Shown: in pieces, positions 15,801 through 24,249 of the stretch | How the letters are laid out: every line of letters begins with the position of its first letter | Position numbering within the stretch: the first letter of the stretch is position 1 | From: Leptolyngbya sp. FACHB-60 | Lineage (GTDB): Bacteria; Cyanobacteriota; Cyanobacteriia; Phormidesmidales; Phormidesmidaceae | Direction: 5' to 3' | Assembly (NCBI RefSeq): GCF_014695775.1 | Contig: NZ_JACJOX010000051.1 | Coordinates: 1-63,335, forward strand | DNA: 63,335 nucleotides | The notes under the pieces: generated by a model | Database searches by the model: none | The model's input: only the letters and a program-made list of their open reading frames with translations | Told to the model about the DNA's origin: nothing | Translations under genes and position numbers: made by a program

Positions 15801-17749
15801 ATCCAAACCTTTATGGCCCTACCGTTGCCCAAGGTCGTGGTGGCACAGATGATGTGGCCTTTATGGGATTGATCGGCTGTAGCCAAAGTAGTCAAATCCC
15901 TGTTCGTCACCCGTCGCTGTACTATCTGTTTCCGTTAGAAAACCACGATCTCGATGGCGATCCTGATGGAAGTGGCCGCACTCAACAGCCCGATGGCAAC
16001 CTTCTGCCACCCGCTACCCAGGCCGCTGAAGAGTACATTACCAACCCCTACGTTCGCGCAGTGAACCCTCCTGGCTCTGCCACAATTCTCTTCCGCCGGG
16101 TAGGCAACGGTACTGACCCTGTTGTTGATACCGAAAACCTTGCCGCCGTGCCCAATTCGGCCACCGCTAGCAGCTGGGTGGTGCCCGCCGCCACCGCTAC
16201 CGGAGCACCCACAGCCGCCACCATCAGCGATCAGGATCAGGCTTTCAAAATTCTTGGCCCTAGCGGTGCCATTATTCGAGTTCCCTTCTTAGACAAAGGC
16301 GTCTACAACGGTCGCGAACAGCTCAATACTCGGGTGCTAGACGTTGACATTGAAGCGCTAACCACTCGCAGAGCCAATGGCCTTGACTTCTGGCTGTCGG
16401 CTAACCCAGATAACCGAGGCGAGGGCGTCGTCTTTGCTTTTAGAGAAGACGCTGTGCGAGAAGACGAAATTACCCGGCCCAAAACCACGTCGGCAACGGC
16501 AGCCTACTGCGAAACCCTCAACGGCTCAAACCCCAAACGATTTAATATCGAAACCGAGGAAAGTTGCCGCATGCGGGTTGAGCCTGGTACAACCCCTGTC
16601 TTTCAGGATCCTCCTCTGACGACCGAGTTGATTAGTCTCAAACCGGTAGACTTCTTTGCCGACCCACAACGCAGAGCCCATGGCTTTAGACTACGCACCT
16701 TTAGCGGCAACCCCGCCGACTTTAGCGGCCCTAGCTTTGCCCGCCAGGTAGGCATGACCCTCGTTACCGACAATAGTGTCTATATACAAGGAGACTTCAA
16801 CCCCCACAGCACCACCGGCAGCGTCGCCAACATCATCGAGGAGTTTACGCAGACCCTCTACAATCAAACCCCCGCTGCGGCCTTTGGTCTGCCTTTTTAC
16901 ACCGCCCGCACGGGTCTTAACACCAATACCTTTGCTACGCTTTCTTCAGACCGCTGGCGACCAGTAGAGATTTTGGCCGATGCCATTACTGTTCTTTCTG
17001 GCACCTTTAAAGACGGCGCTGTAGAGGACACTTTCACAAAGGTTAGGCCTGCGAGTGCTGGTGGTGCTGACTCGTCTTACATGAATCAAAACCGCCCCAC
17101 ACTCTCCGTCGCTCAAACGGGCTGGGTGCGTGAGAGTATGGTTGCAGGCGCTCCAGTGTGGGTCGATCGTAATGGCACTTACTATCGCAATAACGCCACA
17201 AGTCCTCCGATTCAGCCGTACTACAACCTCTACGACAGCGACAGCGATTGGACAGGCTTTGATAGGCCGGTTACTGACAGGCATCGCAATACACAGCGAG
17301 CTAACCAGACATTTGTCAATGCAACCTTTGTGAGTGGCCTAGTTCCTCAGCGGCCCGAGCAAGGTTACGGTGGTCTTCACAACTTCGTTCGCCTTTTAGA
17401 AGACTGGAATGACGATGTTCAACTACACATTGCTGGGTCGCTAATTCAGCTCAATTTCTCGACCAGTGCCACAGGCCCCTTTGAACACGATGCTTGGCAC
17501 CCGACCCAAAACCCTGCCGCCGATGAAAACCTTGGCTATTACAAGCCTCCTAGTCGCCGTTGGGGCTATGACGTAGCCTTGCTATATGTACCGCCTGCCC
17601 CCGCCGCTCGACGCTTTGTGAGCATTGGCACCCCCCGCAGCGAGTACTACCGCGAGTTGCCATCCGACGATCCGTACATCGTCAACCTGCGCTGCGCAGC
17701 AAATGCTGCTGGTGCAAGGCTGATGCCTAACCTATGTACAAGAGCTTAG
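12899..17749 (+). CDS. hpsA: Hormogonium polysaccharide secretion pseudopilin HpsA
   Basis: HpsA is the very large pseudopilin-like protein of the hps locus, needed in filamentous cyanobacteria for slime secretion and hormogonium gliding. ATG at 12899 (MSRHLLRKAL) gives 1616 residues; TTG at 12833 is possible but less likely. After a basic, partly hydrophobic leader comes a prepilin-like segment, RSGFVLPTTVLLVLMVVL, with position +5 Thr instead of Glu, then a membrane helix. The rest is a large exported domain rich in Asn, Thr, Asp and Gly. Two acidic loops, DINGDGELD (about residue 152) and DLNGDG (about residue 168), and a third DLNGDGRG further on look like calcium-binding loops. hpsB and hpsC follow in the same direction with short spacers, so the set reads as an operon. 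Confidence 0.9.
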   Translation: MSRHLLRKALRLPQAAIKRLVTGLLQLVLLANRPARLARSGFVLPTTVLLVLMVVLTATALTYRSFTRSDMAISQREQQVISNAATPAVDRAKAKIEFLFQTDNRFPSGVPASDILADLMLITNTYAGYTGRVTRLPGANDPYTLPDETRVDINGDGELDNAWSFTIDLNGDGAVAANELVVYSILVDDAGPKAATNVRIDGPVNQAKANALITRTGPLATTEASAACAGALAEGGWQVVQQGNNSTLQKNFQVNAFVANLNDANRTIETLEFQQSRTAARANKWGAWFRYDLDVSPGPEFNWNGAMHTDGNFFTFAGGGTGAGEGYRSHMVSSHNSCLYSKEASEISLSEVDLNGDGRGVPGAVVNGQQEFQGQAVRGTMRFDNTTSGSPSIIHVWNGAGVAAKIDLTLGNNNDSVRTSAANNNVQPSDVAMNPLALFTRDVTEHINPSAWQRDPNWDANNANGFKTRERIINDQVARPFVDDFYRADNRWGPKPRYDSRDTTLDVTNNAATIGDNINGLGRLTDTDNGLDGYWERQAIKTGMRLIVGQRLELGNANVWNSSPVNAALNADNGADPLYPAKVTPTNVTRFGRSHEQLQRKALRDNLAAVQGMVVYHYQINSGTFPAACMATTAHPGTTQTILNSRTFNNYPVSTTRLRADFLNGTGTNGWEFALNPAFDTEGEFATAVASGPLGNALRNLAYFAGDPKGGAPSFKPVQDADVHPAPYFNMWGDFSPLRRVFVEYLDAGTPYANLSPADKATLHSAACTISLLAYNIQSDYLEARALAAANNNISFQNVGSQMKNALLRINNYLISTTNDPIISGSGYRVSGLFALLGKTRTWVDRNVDNTVNTVCQNGVIDTTGYEQDCDFGEYFAEYTLDDWIKVLEILPSVTNTDVDNITNLVRQVNFLTSSIRDRELGFRQGFPRTSLGPNGTPSNFIALEPTGYTSSPITFSGFSTKFLLRCDPNLYGPTVAQGRGGTDDVAFMGLIGCSQSSQIPVRHPSLYYLFPLENHDLDGDPDGSGRTQQPDGNLLPPATQAAEEYITNPYVRAVNPPGSATILFRRVGNGTDPVVDTENLAAVPNSATASSWVVPAATATGAPTAATISDQDQAFKILGPSGAIIRVPFLDKGVYNGREQLNTRVLDVDIEALTTRRANGLDFWLSANPDNRGEGVVFAFREDAVREDEITRPKTTSATAAYCETLNGSNPKRFNIETEESCRMRVEPGTTPVFQDPPLTTELISLKPVDFFADPQRRAHGFRLRTFSGNPADFSGPSFARQVGMTLVTDNSVYIQGDFNPHSTTGSVANIIEEFTQTLYNQTPAAAFGLPFYTARTGLNTNTFATLSSDRWRPVEILADAITVLSGTFKDGAVEDTFTKVRPASAGGADSSYMNQNRPTLSVAQTGWVRESMVAGAPVWVDRNGTYYRNNATSPPIQPYYNLYDSDSDWTGFDRPVTDRHRNTQRANQTFVNATFVSGLVPQRPEQGYGGLHNFVRLLEDWNDDVQLHIAGSLIQLNFSTSATGPFEHDAWHPTQNPAADENLGYYKPPSRRWGYDVALLYVPPAPAARRFVSIGTPRSEYYRELPSDDPYIVNLRCAANAAGARLMPNLCTRA

Positions 17750-17792
17750 CTAACAACTGCACTCGCACTGTGATACCAGGAGGCCGCACACC

Positions 17793-18479
17793 GTGATTAC
17801 CAATCGACTCAAACGCCATCTTTACTGGGCTGGGGGGCGCTCCCCAGCCCAAGGGCAGCAGGGCCTCACCCTGATTGAATGTCTAGTCGCCATTATGATT
17901 GTGGGTCTTGTCAGCAGCGCCATTGCTCCTGCCCTGGTTATTTCGGTGGCTACTCGGGTGCAGAGCCAAAAGGCCGAGCAGGCCCTAGAGCTAGCCCAGT
18001 CTGAAATCGACCGGGTGCGACTACTCGTCGAGCGCTCTGAGGCCAATACTGACAACCTGCCGCCCTCTACTGCCATCGCCGGTGCTAACCCAGACAGCAG
18101 AGTGGCCGAGGTGGCAGGGCCAACCTACGGTGCACCTGTAGCTGCTCCAACTACGGCCTTTCAAACCCGTGCTGCTAGCCTTAACGGCAACCAGTTTGCA
18201 GTGCAGGTCTACCGTACGCCAGGCAGATTTGTGGGTAGCGTGCCCGTTACCTTTGGCATGGGTGTGCGCGTGTACGACTCCGAGGCCGTGCAAACAGGCA
18301 ATGGCAACTTATCCAAAGACCCCGCTACTCTACGTATGGTTAACGGCACAGGGCAGCGGGGGCACCGCCCTCTGGTTGCTCTTTATACCAATGTCACAGC
18401 GGGGGATAGCCGTTCTTCCCTATGTCAATACATTCAGCATCTCAATGCTGCGGCTTCGGTACCTACCGGCTGCAACTAA
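17793..18479 (+). CDS. hpsB: Hormogonium polysaccharide secretion pseudopilin HpsB
   Basis: This 228-residue pseudopilin starts at GTG 17793, set by AGGAGG 9 nt upstream. The type III (prepilin) signal is GQQGLTLIECLVAIMIVGL, with cleavage expected after the Gly and Glu at +5, followed by the hydrophobic pilin helix and a globular domain (ALELAQSEIDRVRLLVERSE). It probably belongs to the minor-pilin set that helps type IV pilus-like machinery export polysaccharide. It lies 43 bp after hpsA and 38 bp before hpsC. Confidence 0.88.
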   Translation: MITNRLKRHLYWAGGRSPAQGQQGLTLIECLVAIMIVGLVSSAIAPALVISVATRVQSQKAEQALELAQSEIDRVRLLVERSEANTDNLPPSTAIAGANPDSRVAEVAGPTYGAPVAAPTTAFQTRAASLNGNQFAVQVYRTPGRFVGSVPVTFGMGVRVYDSEAVQTGNGNLSKDPATLRMVNGTGQRGHRPLVALYTNVTAGDSRSSLCQYIQHLNAAASVPTGCN

Positions 18480-18517
18480 CTGTGCGATCTACAATCGTCT
18501 CTTAAGGGTGACACCCT

Positions 18518-19489
18518 ATGGCTAACAAAGCCGATATGAATTTAATGCTGGGTTGGCTGCTGCGGGCTAAACAAACTAGTCGGCGTGGCTTTACTCTAAT
18601 TGAGCTGCTGGTTGCGATCGTGGTTGGGTCGGCCATCGTTGGCACCATGCTGTATTTGGTGGTTGAGATGCTGAGAATCAACCGCCGCGAAGAAATACTG
18701 ACTCAAACCCAGCAGGATATGCGTCGCGCGATCGACTACATTACTCGCGATGCTAGTGAGGCCGTCCATATTTACTCAACTCCTGCTGCGGTACTTGGCC
18801 AGCTTAATGACTTTCCACGCACTGACGAAGTACCGGTGCTAGCCTTTTGGCGGTTAGACCCGCTAGATTCAAACAATGCTAGCGTTCGTACCTTTTTCAA
18901 CAGCACATGTTCTTCGGCTTTTTCGGGAACCAAGCTCAACGAGTGCAATACCCTACGACTTCGCCAGGGCTACTATACCCTTGTGATCTATGCCCAGCAG
19001 CGAAATGCCGGAAACGATATTTGGGGTGGCAAGTCTAGGATTGTGCGCTATGAGCTGCCCAAATATACGGCAACTGGGTTGTCTAGCCTAACTATCACGC
19101 CGGGCTATTTAGAGCCGACGGGTGGCACCAATACCTTTGCAAATTGGACTAAAGGAACTGGAGCTACCCCTCGCAACCTGTCGGTGCTTACCGACTTTGT
19201 AGACGACACTGATCCAAACGAAGCGACTACTGGCCTCTGCCCAACAGGCTATTTGCAAACCCCAGCCAATGCCAATAATTTTTATGCCTGTGTACGGGAA
19301 GGTACACAGGTTAACCGTAACGGCAGTAACTTACCTGTTGGCAGTAACCAAACGCTAATTGTATTTTTGCGAGGCAATACTGCCACCGAAAATTCGGCTC
19401 TTGGGTCATTTTCGCAGGCCGGGCGCTTGCCCACTTTAAAGTCTGAAGTGCTGATTCGGGGTGTTATCGATAAGCAGCCTGGGTTGTAG
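18518..19489 (+). CDS. hpsC: Hormogonium polysaccharide secretion pseudopilin HpsC
   Basis: This 323-residue pseudopilin has a classical prepilin signal, RRGFTLIELLVAIVVGSAIV, with Glu at +5, followed by a PilW/GspJ-like body (RREEILTQTQQDMRRAIDYI). It is third in the hps operon. The order after HpsA and HpsB and the protein size match the HpsC position in Nostoc-type hps loci. The C-terminal half is Asn/Thr/Gly-rich and contains cysteines in three places, possibly paired after export. Confidence 0.87.
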   Translation: MANKADMNLMLGWLLRAKQTSRRGFTLIELLVAIVVGSAIVGTMLYLVVEMLRINRREEILTQTQQDMRRAIDYITRDASEAVHIYSTPAAVLGQLNDFPRTDEVPVLAFWRLDPLDSNNASVRTFFNSTCSSAFSGTKLNECNTLRLRQGYYTLVIYAQQRNAGNDIWGGKSRIVRYELPKYTATGLSSLTITPGYLEPTGGTNTFANWTKGTGATPRNLSVLTDFVDDTDPNEATTGLCPTGYLQTPANANNFYACVREGTQVNRNGSNLPVGSNQTLIVFLRGNTATENSALGSFSQAGRLPTLKSEVLIRGVIDKQPGL

Positions 19490-19547
19490 TTGGTAAGGTG
19501 CAGTTCAAGGTTAGTTTGAGTTGAGTTGTTTTACTTTGGTAGCTGCT

Positions 19548-20126
19548 ATGAAACGCCTGCACACACTAGCCAAACAATCTGAAGTGGGGTTTACCCTGAT
19601 TGAACTGCTGGTGGTTATTGTTATTGCTGGGGTGCTAGCTGGTATTGCGGCACCGAGCTGGTTTGCCTTTTCAAACCGCCAGAGGGCGATCGCTGTACGT
19701 AGCGATGTTATTCAGGCGGTTAAAACTGCTCAGCAAGACGCTATACAACTGCGGCAGGCCAGACAGATACAGGTTGTTACTACTGCGACTAATCCCACCC
19801 TTAGCATTGGCTCGTTAGACTTTAGTACCGGCGCTGCGGTATTTAACGGCAGGCAACAGGTGCTTGGGGGAGAAGCCAACAAAACAGGGCAAATTACGAT
19901 GACAGCCTACAGGGCACTGCCCAATGGCGGTAGAGACAATACGGTAAACAGTATTGCCTTTAACCACCAGGGGTTACCTACTGATAGAAATAGGCTACCC
20001 TTTGTAATTAATATTAGCGGTGGACCAGGCACGATTCAGCAGTGCGTAATTGTGGCTAACTTGTTGGGTAGTCTCAAAACTGCTAACAACACCGAATGCG
20101 ATAACCCCAGCGTCGGTCTTAACTAA
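19548..20126 (+). CDS. GspH/FimT-like pseudopilin, probable fourth hps pseudopilin
   Basis: ATG at 19548 (MKRLHTLAKQ) is preferred over the upstream TTG at 19521. The product is 192 residues with prepilin signal EVGFTLIELLVVIVIAGVLA, Glu at +5, then a FimT/GspH-type domain (RQRAIAVRSDVIQAVKTAQQ) and a pair of cysteines near the end (QQCVIVANL, NTECDNP) likely to form a disulphide loop. It sits where hpsD would be expected, 58 bp after hpsC. The hps glycosyltransferase genes do not follow; fabG comes next after a 117-bp gap. Confidence 0.82.
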   Translation: MKRLHTLAKQSEVGFTLIELLVVIVIAGVLAGIAAPSWFAFSNRQRAIAVRSDVIQAVKTAQQDAIQLRQARQIQVVTTATNPTLSIGSLDFSTGAAVFNGRQQVLGGEANKTGQITMTAYRALPNGGRDNTVNSIAFNHQGLPTDRNRLPFVINISGGPGTIQQCVIVANLLGSLKTANNTECDNPSVGLN

Positions 20127-20243
20127 CCAAATACCACATCGTTAAGAGCCGCAGCTAGGCTATCCGATGCCCAATTATCTACTCCCGCCTGCTCCCATTT
20201 CGTGATAAAAACAATGGGCATGTTTTGCTAAGCGAGGTACCCT

Positions 20244-21002
20244 ATGGTTGCATCTTCCCCGTCCCTTGAGGACCAGGTCGCTATCGTCACAGGGGCTTCA
20301 CGGGGCATTGGTCGGGCCGTGGCGATCGCCCTAGGGGCAGCAAAAGCTCAAGTTGTTGTCAACTACGCTCGCTCTGGTGCGGCTGCCGATGAGGTAGTAG
20401 CAGAAATTATTGCTGGTGGGGGAAGTGCGATCGCGCTTCAAGCCGATGTCTCCCAGCCAGACCAGATAGACGCGCTGATTAGCGGCACCCTAGAGCAATT
20501 TGGCCGCGTCGATATTTTGGTCAACAACGCTGGTATTACCCGCGACACACTGCTGCTGCGCATGAAGCTTGAAGATTGGCAGGCCGTTATTGATCTCAAT
20601 TTGACCGGGGTGTTTTTGTGCACTCGGGCCGTGGCCAAGATCATGCTGAAGCAGCGATCGGGACGAATCGTCAACATTGCTTCGGTGGCAGGGCAGATGG
20701 GCAACCCAGGTCAGGCTAACTACAGCGCCGCCAAAGCCGGCGTGATTGGGTTTACCAAAACCGTGGCTAAAGAACTAGCCAGTCGGGGCATCACCGTTAA
20801 TGCCGTAGCGCCGGGCTTTATTGAGACTGACATGACCGGCGATCTATCCAACACAGACGACATTCGCAAATTCATTCCCCTGGGGCGGTTTGGCCAGCCT
20901 GAAGATATTGCAGGCATGGTGCGGTTTTTAGCAGCAGATCCGGCGGCATCCTACATTACTGGCCAAGTATTCAACGTAGATGGCGGTATGGTAATGGCCT
21001 AA
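20244..21002 (+). CDS. fabG: 3-oxoacyl-[ACP] reductase FabG
   Basis: This short-chain dehydrogenase catalyses the first reduction step of fatty-acid elongation, using NADPH. The 252-residue protein has the Rossmann motif GASRGIGRA, NNAGITRD, the catalytic Ser in SVAGQMGNPGQ and YSAAKAG (Tyr-x-x-x-Lys), and the C-terminal VDGGMVMA typical of FabG. It has its own upstream gap and probably its own promoter. Its stop overlaps the stop of the convergent DUF3611 gene by 4 bp. Confidence 0.95.
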   Translation: MVASSPSLEDQVAIVTGASRGIGRAVAIALGAAKAQVVVNYARSGAAADEVVAEIIAGGGSAIALQADVSQPDQIDALISGTLEQFGRVDILVNNAGITRDTLLLRMKLEDWQAVIDLNLTGVFLCTRAVAKIMLKQRSGRIVNIASVAGQMGNPGQANYSAAKAGVIGFTKTVAKELASRGITVNAVAPGFIETDMTGDLSNTDDIRKFIPLGRFGQPEDIAGMVRFLAADPAASYITGQVFNVDGGMVMA

Positions 21003-21580
21003 GCGCGATTTACCATACGCAGCAGCCATAGGGTGGCAGACAGCGACACAAAGTGGGCCAGCAGCGTGTTGGTGTTGGCCTGCACCACAAAAATATCGAA
21101 GGCTTCAACGTACTGATTGATGTTGCCCGGCACAAACACGGTGCCGCCTTGAGGCTGGGCCAGCGCCTTACCTAACAGGGAGCCAATCAGCGCCTGGCTG
21201 CCAAACAGGGTGATTAGCATCCCGACCATGCTGACCACGGTGCCCAGCCGCAGGGCCTGAAGAGCATCTTTGGGGCTGGGGCGCTTGGCGATGTCGCGGC
21301 TGCGTAGACGCCGCCCGAGCTGAGTGTAGCGAAAAGCCCAGAAAGCGCTGAGGTAGACGGCTACCAACCCTAGGGCGGCAAACAGCAGCCCCACACCAGT
21401 GCCAGGATTTGCCGTCCCTCCCGATCGCGCGCTCAGGTTGACCAAGGCAAACATCAGCACCAGACTAGAGATCGCCGCTAGCACGATCTGAACCCAAAAG
21501 CTGATCCAGCCCACCACGCGAAAGGAGCCTGAAATCCGCCGTATGGCGGGCGGTAGGGTGTAGTCAAAGTCTGTAGTCAT
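20999..21580 (-). CDS. DUF3611 family membrane protein
   Basis: ATG at 21580 (MTTDFDYTLPP) is preferred; the frame extends upstream to 21688 but lies in spacer. The 193-residue product has four hydrophobic segments (VGWISFWVQIVLAAISSLVL; LLFAALGLVAVYLSAFWAF; VVSMVGMLITLFGSQALIGS; LAHFVSLSATLWLLRM). It matches the cyanobacterial/plastid DUF3611 family, relatives of which include the chloroplast envelope protein Tic21. It may act in transport across the plasma or thylakoid membrane; no substrate can be read from the sequence. It converges on fabG with overlapping stop codons. Confidence 0.8.
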   Translation of the reverse strand: MTTDFDYTLPPAIRRISGSFRVVGWISFWVQIVLAAISSLVLMFALVNLSARSGGTANPGTGVGLLFAALGLVAVYLSAFWAFRYTQLGRRLRSRDIAKRPSPKDALQALRLGTVVSMVGMLITLFGSQALIGSLLGKALAQPQGGTVFVPGNINQYVEAFDIFVVQANTNTLLAHFVSLSATLWLLRMVNRA

Positions 21581-21657
21581 ACCTGTGATTTTAGCCTGTG
21601 ATTTTAGCCTGGGGGCAAGGTCTTCTGAATGATACATTTGGGGAAAGGCTTGGGGGC

Positions 21658-23073
21658 ATGGATATGGTGGAAGCGATTGACCAGGCAAAGACTCGGGTGC
21701 AGGAGTTGTGCGATCGCTGGGGTTCCCGCGTAGACTACCTAGCTATTCGCCTAGAACAGTCGGAGGGCACCGATATTTTTTTGCGGGGTGGGCAGGCAGA
21801 AACCCTCAGCGAGGCGATCGCGATCGGAGGGCACGTTAGGGCTTGCTACCGAGGCGGCTGGGGCTTTGCTAGCTTCAATGACTTGGAGAGCCTGGCCCCC
21901 TGTGTGGAAGCCGCCGTCGCTGCCGCCCGCCTAGTCGGCCATGACGAAACCTTACTGGCACCCGTAGCTCCTGTACAAATCACTCGCCGATTGCCCCTAA
22001 CCGGCACCGACCCACGCCAAATCTCCTTAGCCCGAAAAAAGGCTCTGTGCAACCACTATGCTGACCTGCTCCAAGGCATAGACCACCGGATCGCCACCAC
22101 GTCTGTACGCTACAACGATGTGGCCCAGCGAGTGCTTCTGGCCACTTCTGAAGGCACTCTGATTGATCAGGCTTGGTCAGATATGGAAATGCGCTTTGCC
22201 GCCACCGCCCGCGACGGCGACACGGTACAGACCGGGCGCGAAACTACCGGTTCGCGGAAGGCTTACGAAGATTTAGAGACCCTAGACCACCAGGTGATGG
22301 GAGCCGCCCAGCGGGCCGTGGCGGCTCTAGACCTCCCCCCCGTGCGGGGGGGAGCCTATGACGTGGTCATTGATCCCATTTTGACCGGACTGTTTGTCCA
22401 CGAGGCATTTGGTCACCTATCGGAGGCCGACATGGCCTACGAAAACCCTGATCTGCTGGAGTCAATGAGTTTGGGTCGGCGGTTTGGGCCCGACAGCCTG
22501 CAAATTTTTGATGGCGCTGCTCCTCAGGGCCACCGGGGCAGTTACTTTTACGACGACGAAGGTACCCCTGCCACCACCACTCAGCTGATTGAGAATGGCG
22601 TTTTGGTGGGGCGACTGCACTCTCGCGAAACAGCGGGCAAGCTGGGTGAGCAGCCCACGGGCAATGCCCGCTGCCTCAACTATCACTACTCGCCCCTGGT
22701 GCGCATGACCAACACTTGGATTGAGCGAGGCACCACCCCGGTTGACGACCTATTTGCTGGCATAAAAGAAGGCGTCTATGCTCGCAACTGGCTAGAGGGC
22801 ATGACCAACGGCGAAATGTTTACCTTTACTGCCGGGGAAGCCTGGATGATTCGCAACGGTAAGCTAGCGGAGCCAGTGCGCGATGTGACCCTGTCGGGCA
22901 ATGTGTTTCGCACCCTGGCCGATATTGAAGCGATCGGCGATGACTTCTATTGGGATGAGTCGGGAGGCTGCGGCAAGGGCGGGCAAAACGGGCTGCCCGT
23001 AGGCTGTGGAGGCCCCAGCCTACGTATTCGCAATGTGGTGGTCGGGGGCGAGGCCGAAGTTGAGTATGAGTGA
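21658..23073 (+). CDS. tldD: TldD/PmbA family metalloprotease, TldD type
   Basis: TldD pairs with TldE (PmbA) to form a protease that degrades small unfolded peptides. ATG at 21658 (MDMVEAIDQ) gives 471 residues; the frame extends to 21598 but that overlaps the neighbour's leader. The active-site motif is HEAFGH (HExxxH), with the downstream cysteine-bearing end CGKGGQNGLPVGCGGP typical of the family. No tldE partner lies beside it. Its last 8 bp overlap the start of the Uma2 gene, so the two are translationally coupled. Confidence 0.9.
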   Translation: MDMVEAIDQAKTRVQELCDRWGSRVDYLAIRLEQSEGTDIFLRGGQAETLSEAIAIGGHVRACYRGGWGFASFNDLESLAPCVEAAVAAARLVGHDETLLAPVAPVQITRRLPLTGTDPRQISLARKKALCNHYADLLQGIDHRIATTSVRYNDVAQRVLLATSEGTLIDQAWSDMEMRFAATARDGDTVQTGRETTGSRKAYEDLETLDHQVMGAAQRAVAALDLPPVRGGAYDVVIDPILTGLFVHEAFGHLSEADMAYENPDLLESMSLGRRFGPDSLQIFDGAAPQGHRGSYFYDDEGTPATTTQLIENGVLVGRLHSRETAGKLGEQPTGNARCLNYHYSPLVRMTNTWIERGTTPVDDLFAGIKEGVYARNWLEGMTNGEMFTFTAGEAWMIRNGKLAEPVRDVTLSGNVFRTLADIEAIGDDFYWDESGGCGKGGQNGLPVGCGGPSLRIRNVVVGGEAEVEYE

Positions 23074-23569
23074 CAGTTCGGTGAACCAGGGGCGCATTTT
23101 ACGCAATCTGATGCGCCTGATGGATGTTACCTGCGGCCGCAGCCTCTACGAGGTGCTGCCCCGTGGGGTACAGGTGTGGCTGCCAGAGCGAGGTAAGGGG
23201 GTTTACCCCGATCTGCTGGTGGTGGCTGGTGAACCTCTGCTCCACGACGGACAGGAAGATAAACTGCTCAACCCCTGCGTCATCTTTGAAATTTTGTCAG
23301 GGCCGACCCCAATCTATGACCCAGAAGCGGCTACGCTGCCCGATCGCAGCGGCATGTTTCGCCGCTGCCGGGCGATTCCTTACCTGCAAGCCTACGTGTT
23401 TGTGCACCAGACCGAGGCCCGGGTGGAGCAGTTTTATCGAGCGGAGGAGAACCTGTGGGGCATGACGACCCAGAGCGGGCTCGATTCAGTGGTAGAACTG
23501 GCGATTACCGATGCTCGCCTGCCCATGATGGATATTTATGAGCGGGTAGATTTCAGCCTGCTGGTTTAG
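23066..23569 (+). CDS. Uma2 family (PD-(D/E)XK-like) protein
   Basis: ATG at 23066 lies inside the end of tldD. The 167-residue product has the Uma2 features seen in many cyanobacterial copies: VYPDLLVV with the acidic residue, then VIFEILS (E-x-L-S), then YLQAYVFV and the Arg/Glu-rich VEQFYR. Uma2 proteins have a restriction-endonuclease-like fold and are very numerous in cyanobacteria; their cellular role is poorly known. Here the fold motif looks intact apart from the usual Lys, which I cannot place. Its stop overlaps the convergent pdxH stop by 4 bp. Confidence 0.8.
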   Translation: MSDSSVNQGRILRNLMRLMDVTCGRSLYEVLPRGVQVWLPERGKGVYPDLLVVAGEPLLHDGQEDKLLNPCVIFEILSGPTPIYDPEAATLPDRSGMFRRCRAIPYLQAYVFVHQTEARVEQFYRAEENLWGMTTQSGLDSVVELAITDARLPMMDIYERVDFSLLV

Positions 23570-24201
23570 GGAGACAAGCGGGCGATCGCCCACTTACCAC
23601 TCTCCCAGCTATACAAAAATCGGTCGTGGAGGCGGCTGGGCCGCCCCTGCCAAAACTCAAAGCTGGTGGGCTTGACCCTGTACCCTCCCCAAAAATCAGG
23701 CAGGGGTACTTCCTGATTGAGAAATTTTTCCTTCATTTTCTCAAACTGCATCTCTAGCAGCTGTCGCGAGGCAATAACGCTGCTCTGCTGCGACACCCAA
23801 GCCCCCAGCTGACTACCCCGAGGGCGCGACGAAAAGTAGCGCAACGACTCTGCCGCCGAGATTTTGCTGGCGGGGCCTGCGATCGCCAGCTGCCGCTCTA
23901 AGGGGTACCAGGGAAACAGCATTGAAACCTGAGCATTCTCAGCTATGTGCTGCGCCTTGCGGCTGCCATAGTTGGTAAAGAAGACAAAGCCATCGCGATC
24001 GAAATACTTGAGCAGTACAGTGCGCTGGTAGGGAGCCCCTTCTGGAGACACCGTAGACAGCACTAGCGCATTGGGCTCTAACAACTCAGCCTCACGGGCC
24101 TGCTGAAACCACAGCTCAAATTGGGCAAAGGGGTCGGAGTTGAGATCAGCTAGGTCTAATCCCCGCTGACTGTAGTCGCGGCGCAGTTCGCCAATATCCA
24201 T
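23566..24201 (-). CDS. pdxH: Pyridoxamine 5'-phosphate oxidase
   Basis: PdxH is an FMN enzyme that oxidises pyridoxine or pyridoxamine phosphate to pyridoxal phosphate. The 211-residue protein has the family's N-terminal DPFAQFELWFQQA, the FMN/PLP-binding LLKYFDRDGFVFFTNYGSRK, WYPLERQ, and the C-terminal signature FEFWQGRPSRLHDRF. Length is standard. It lies 48 bp downstream of the epimerase-like gene on the same strand, so these may be co-transcribed. Confidence 0.96.
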   Translation of the reverse strand: MDIGELRRDYSQRGLDLADLNSDPFAQFELWFQQAREAELLEPNALVLSTVSPEGAPYQRTVLLKYFDRDGFVFFTNYGSRKAQHIAENAQVSMLFPWYPLERQLAIAGPASKISAAESLRYFSSRPRGSQLGAWVSQQSSVIASRQLLEMQFEKMKEKFLNQEVPLPDFWGGYRVKPTSFEFWQGRPSRLHDRFLYSWESGKWAIARLSP

Positions 24202-24249
24202 GGTGTGGTTGGGCTCAAACGGTCAGGTTTCAAGATTTAAGATTCAGAC

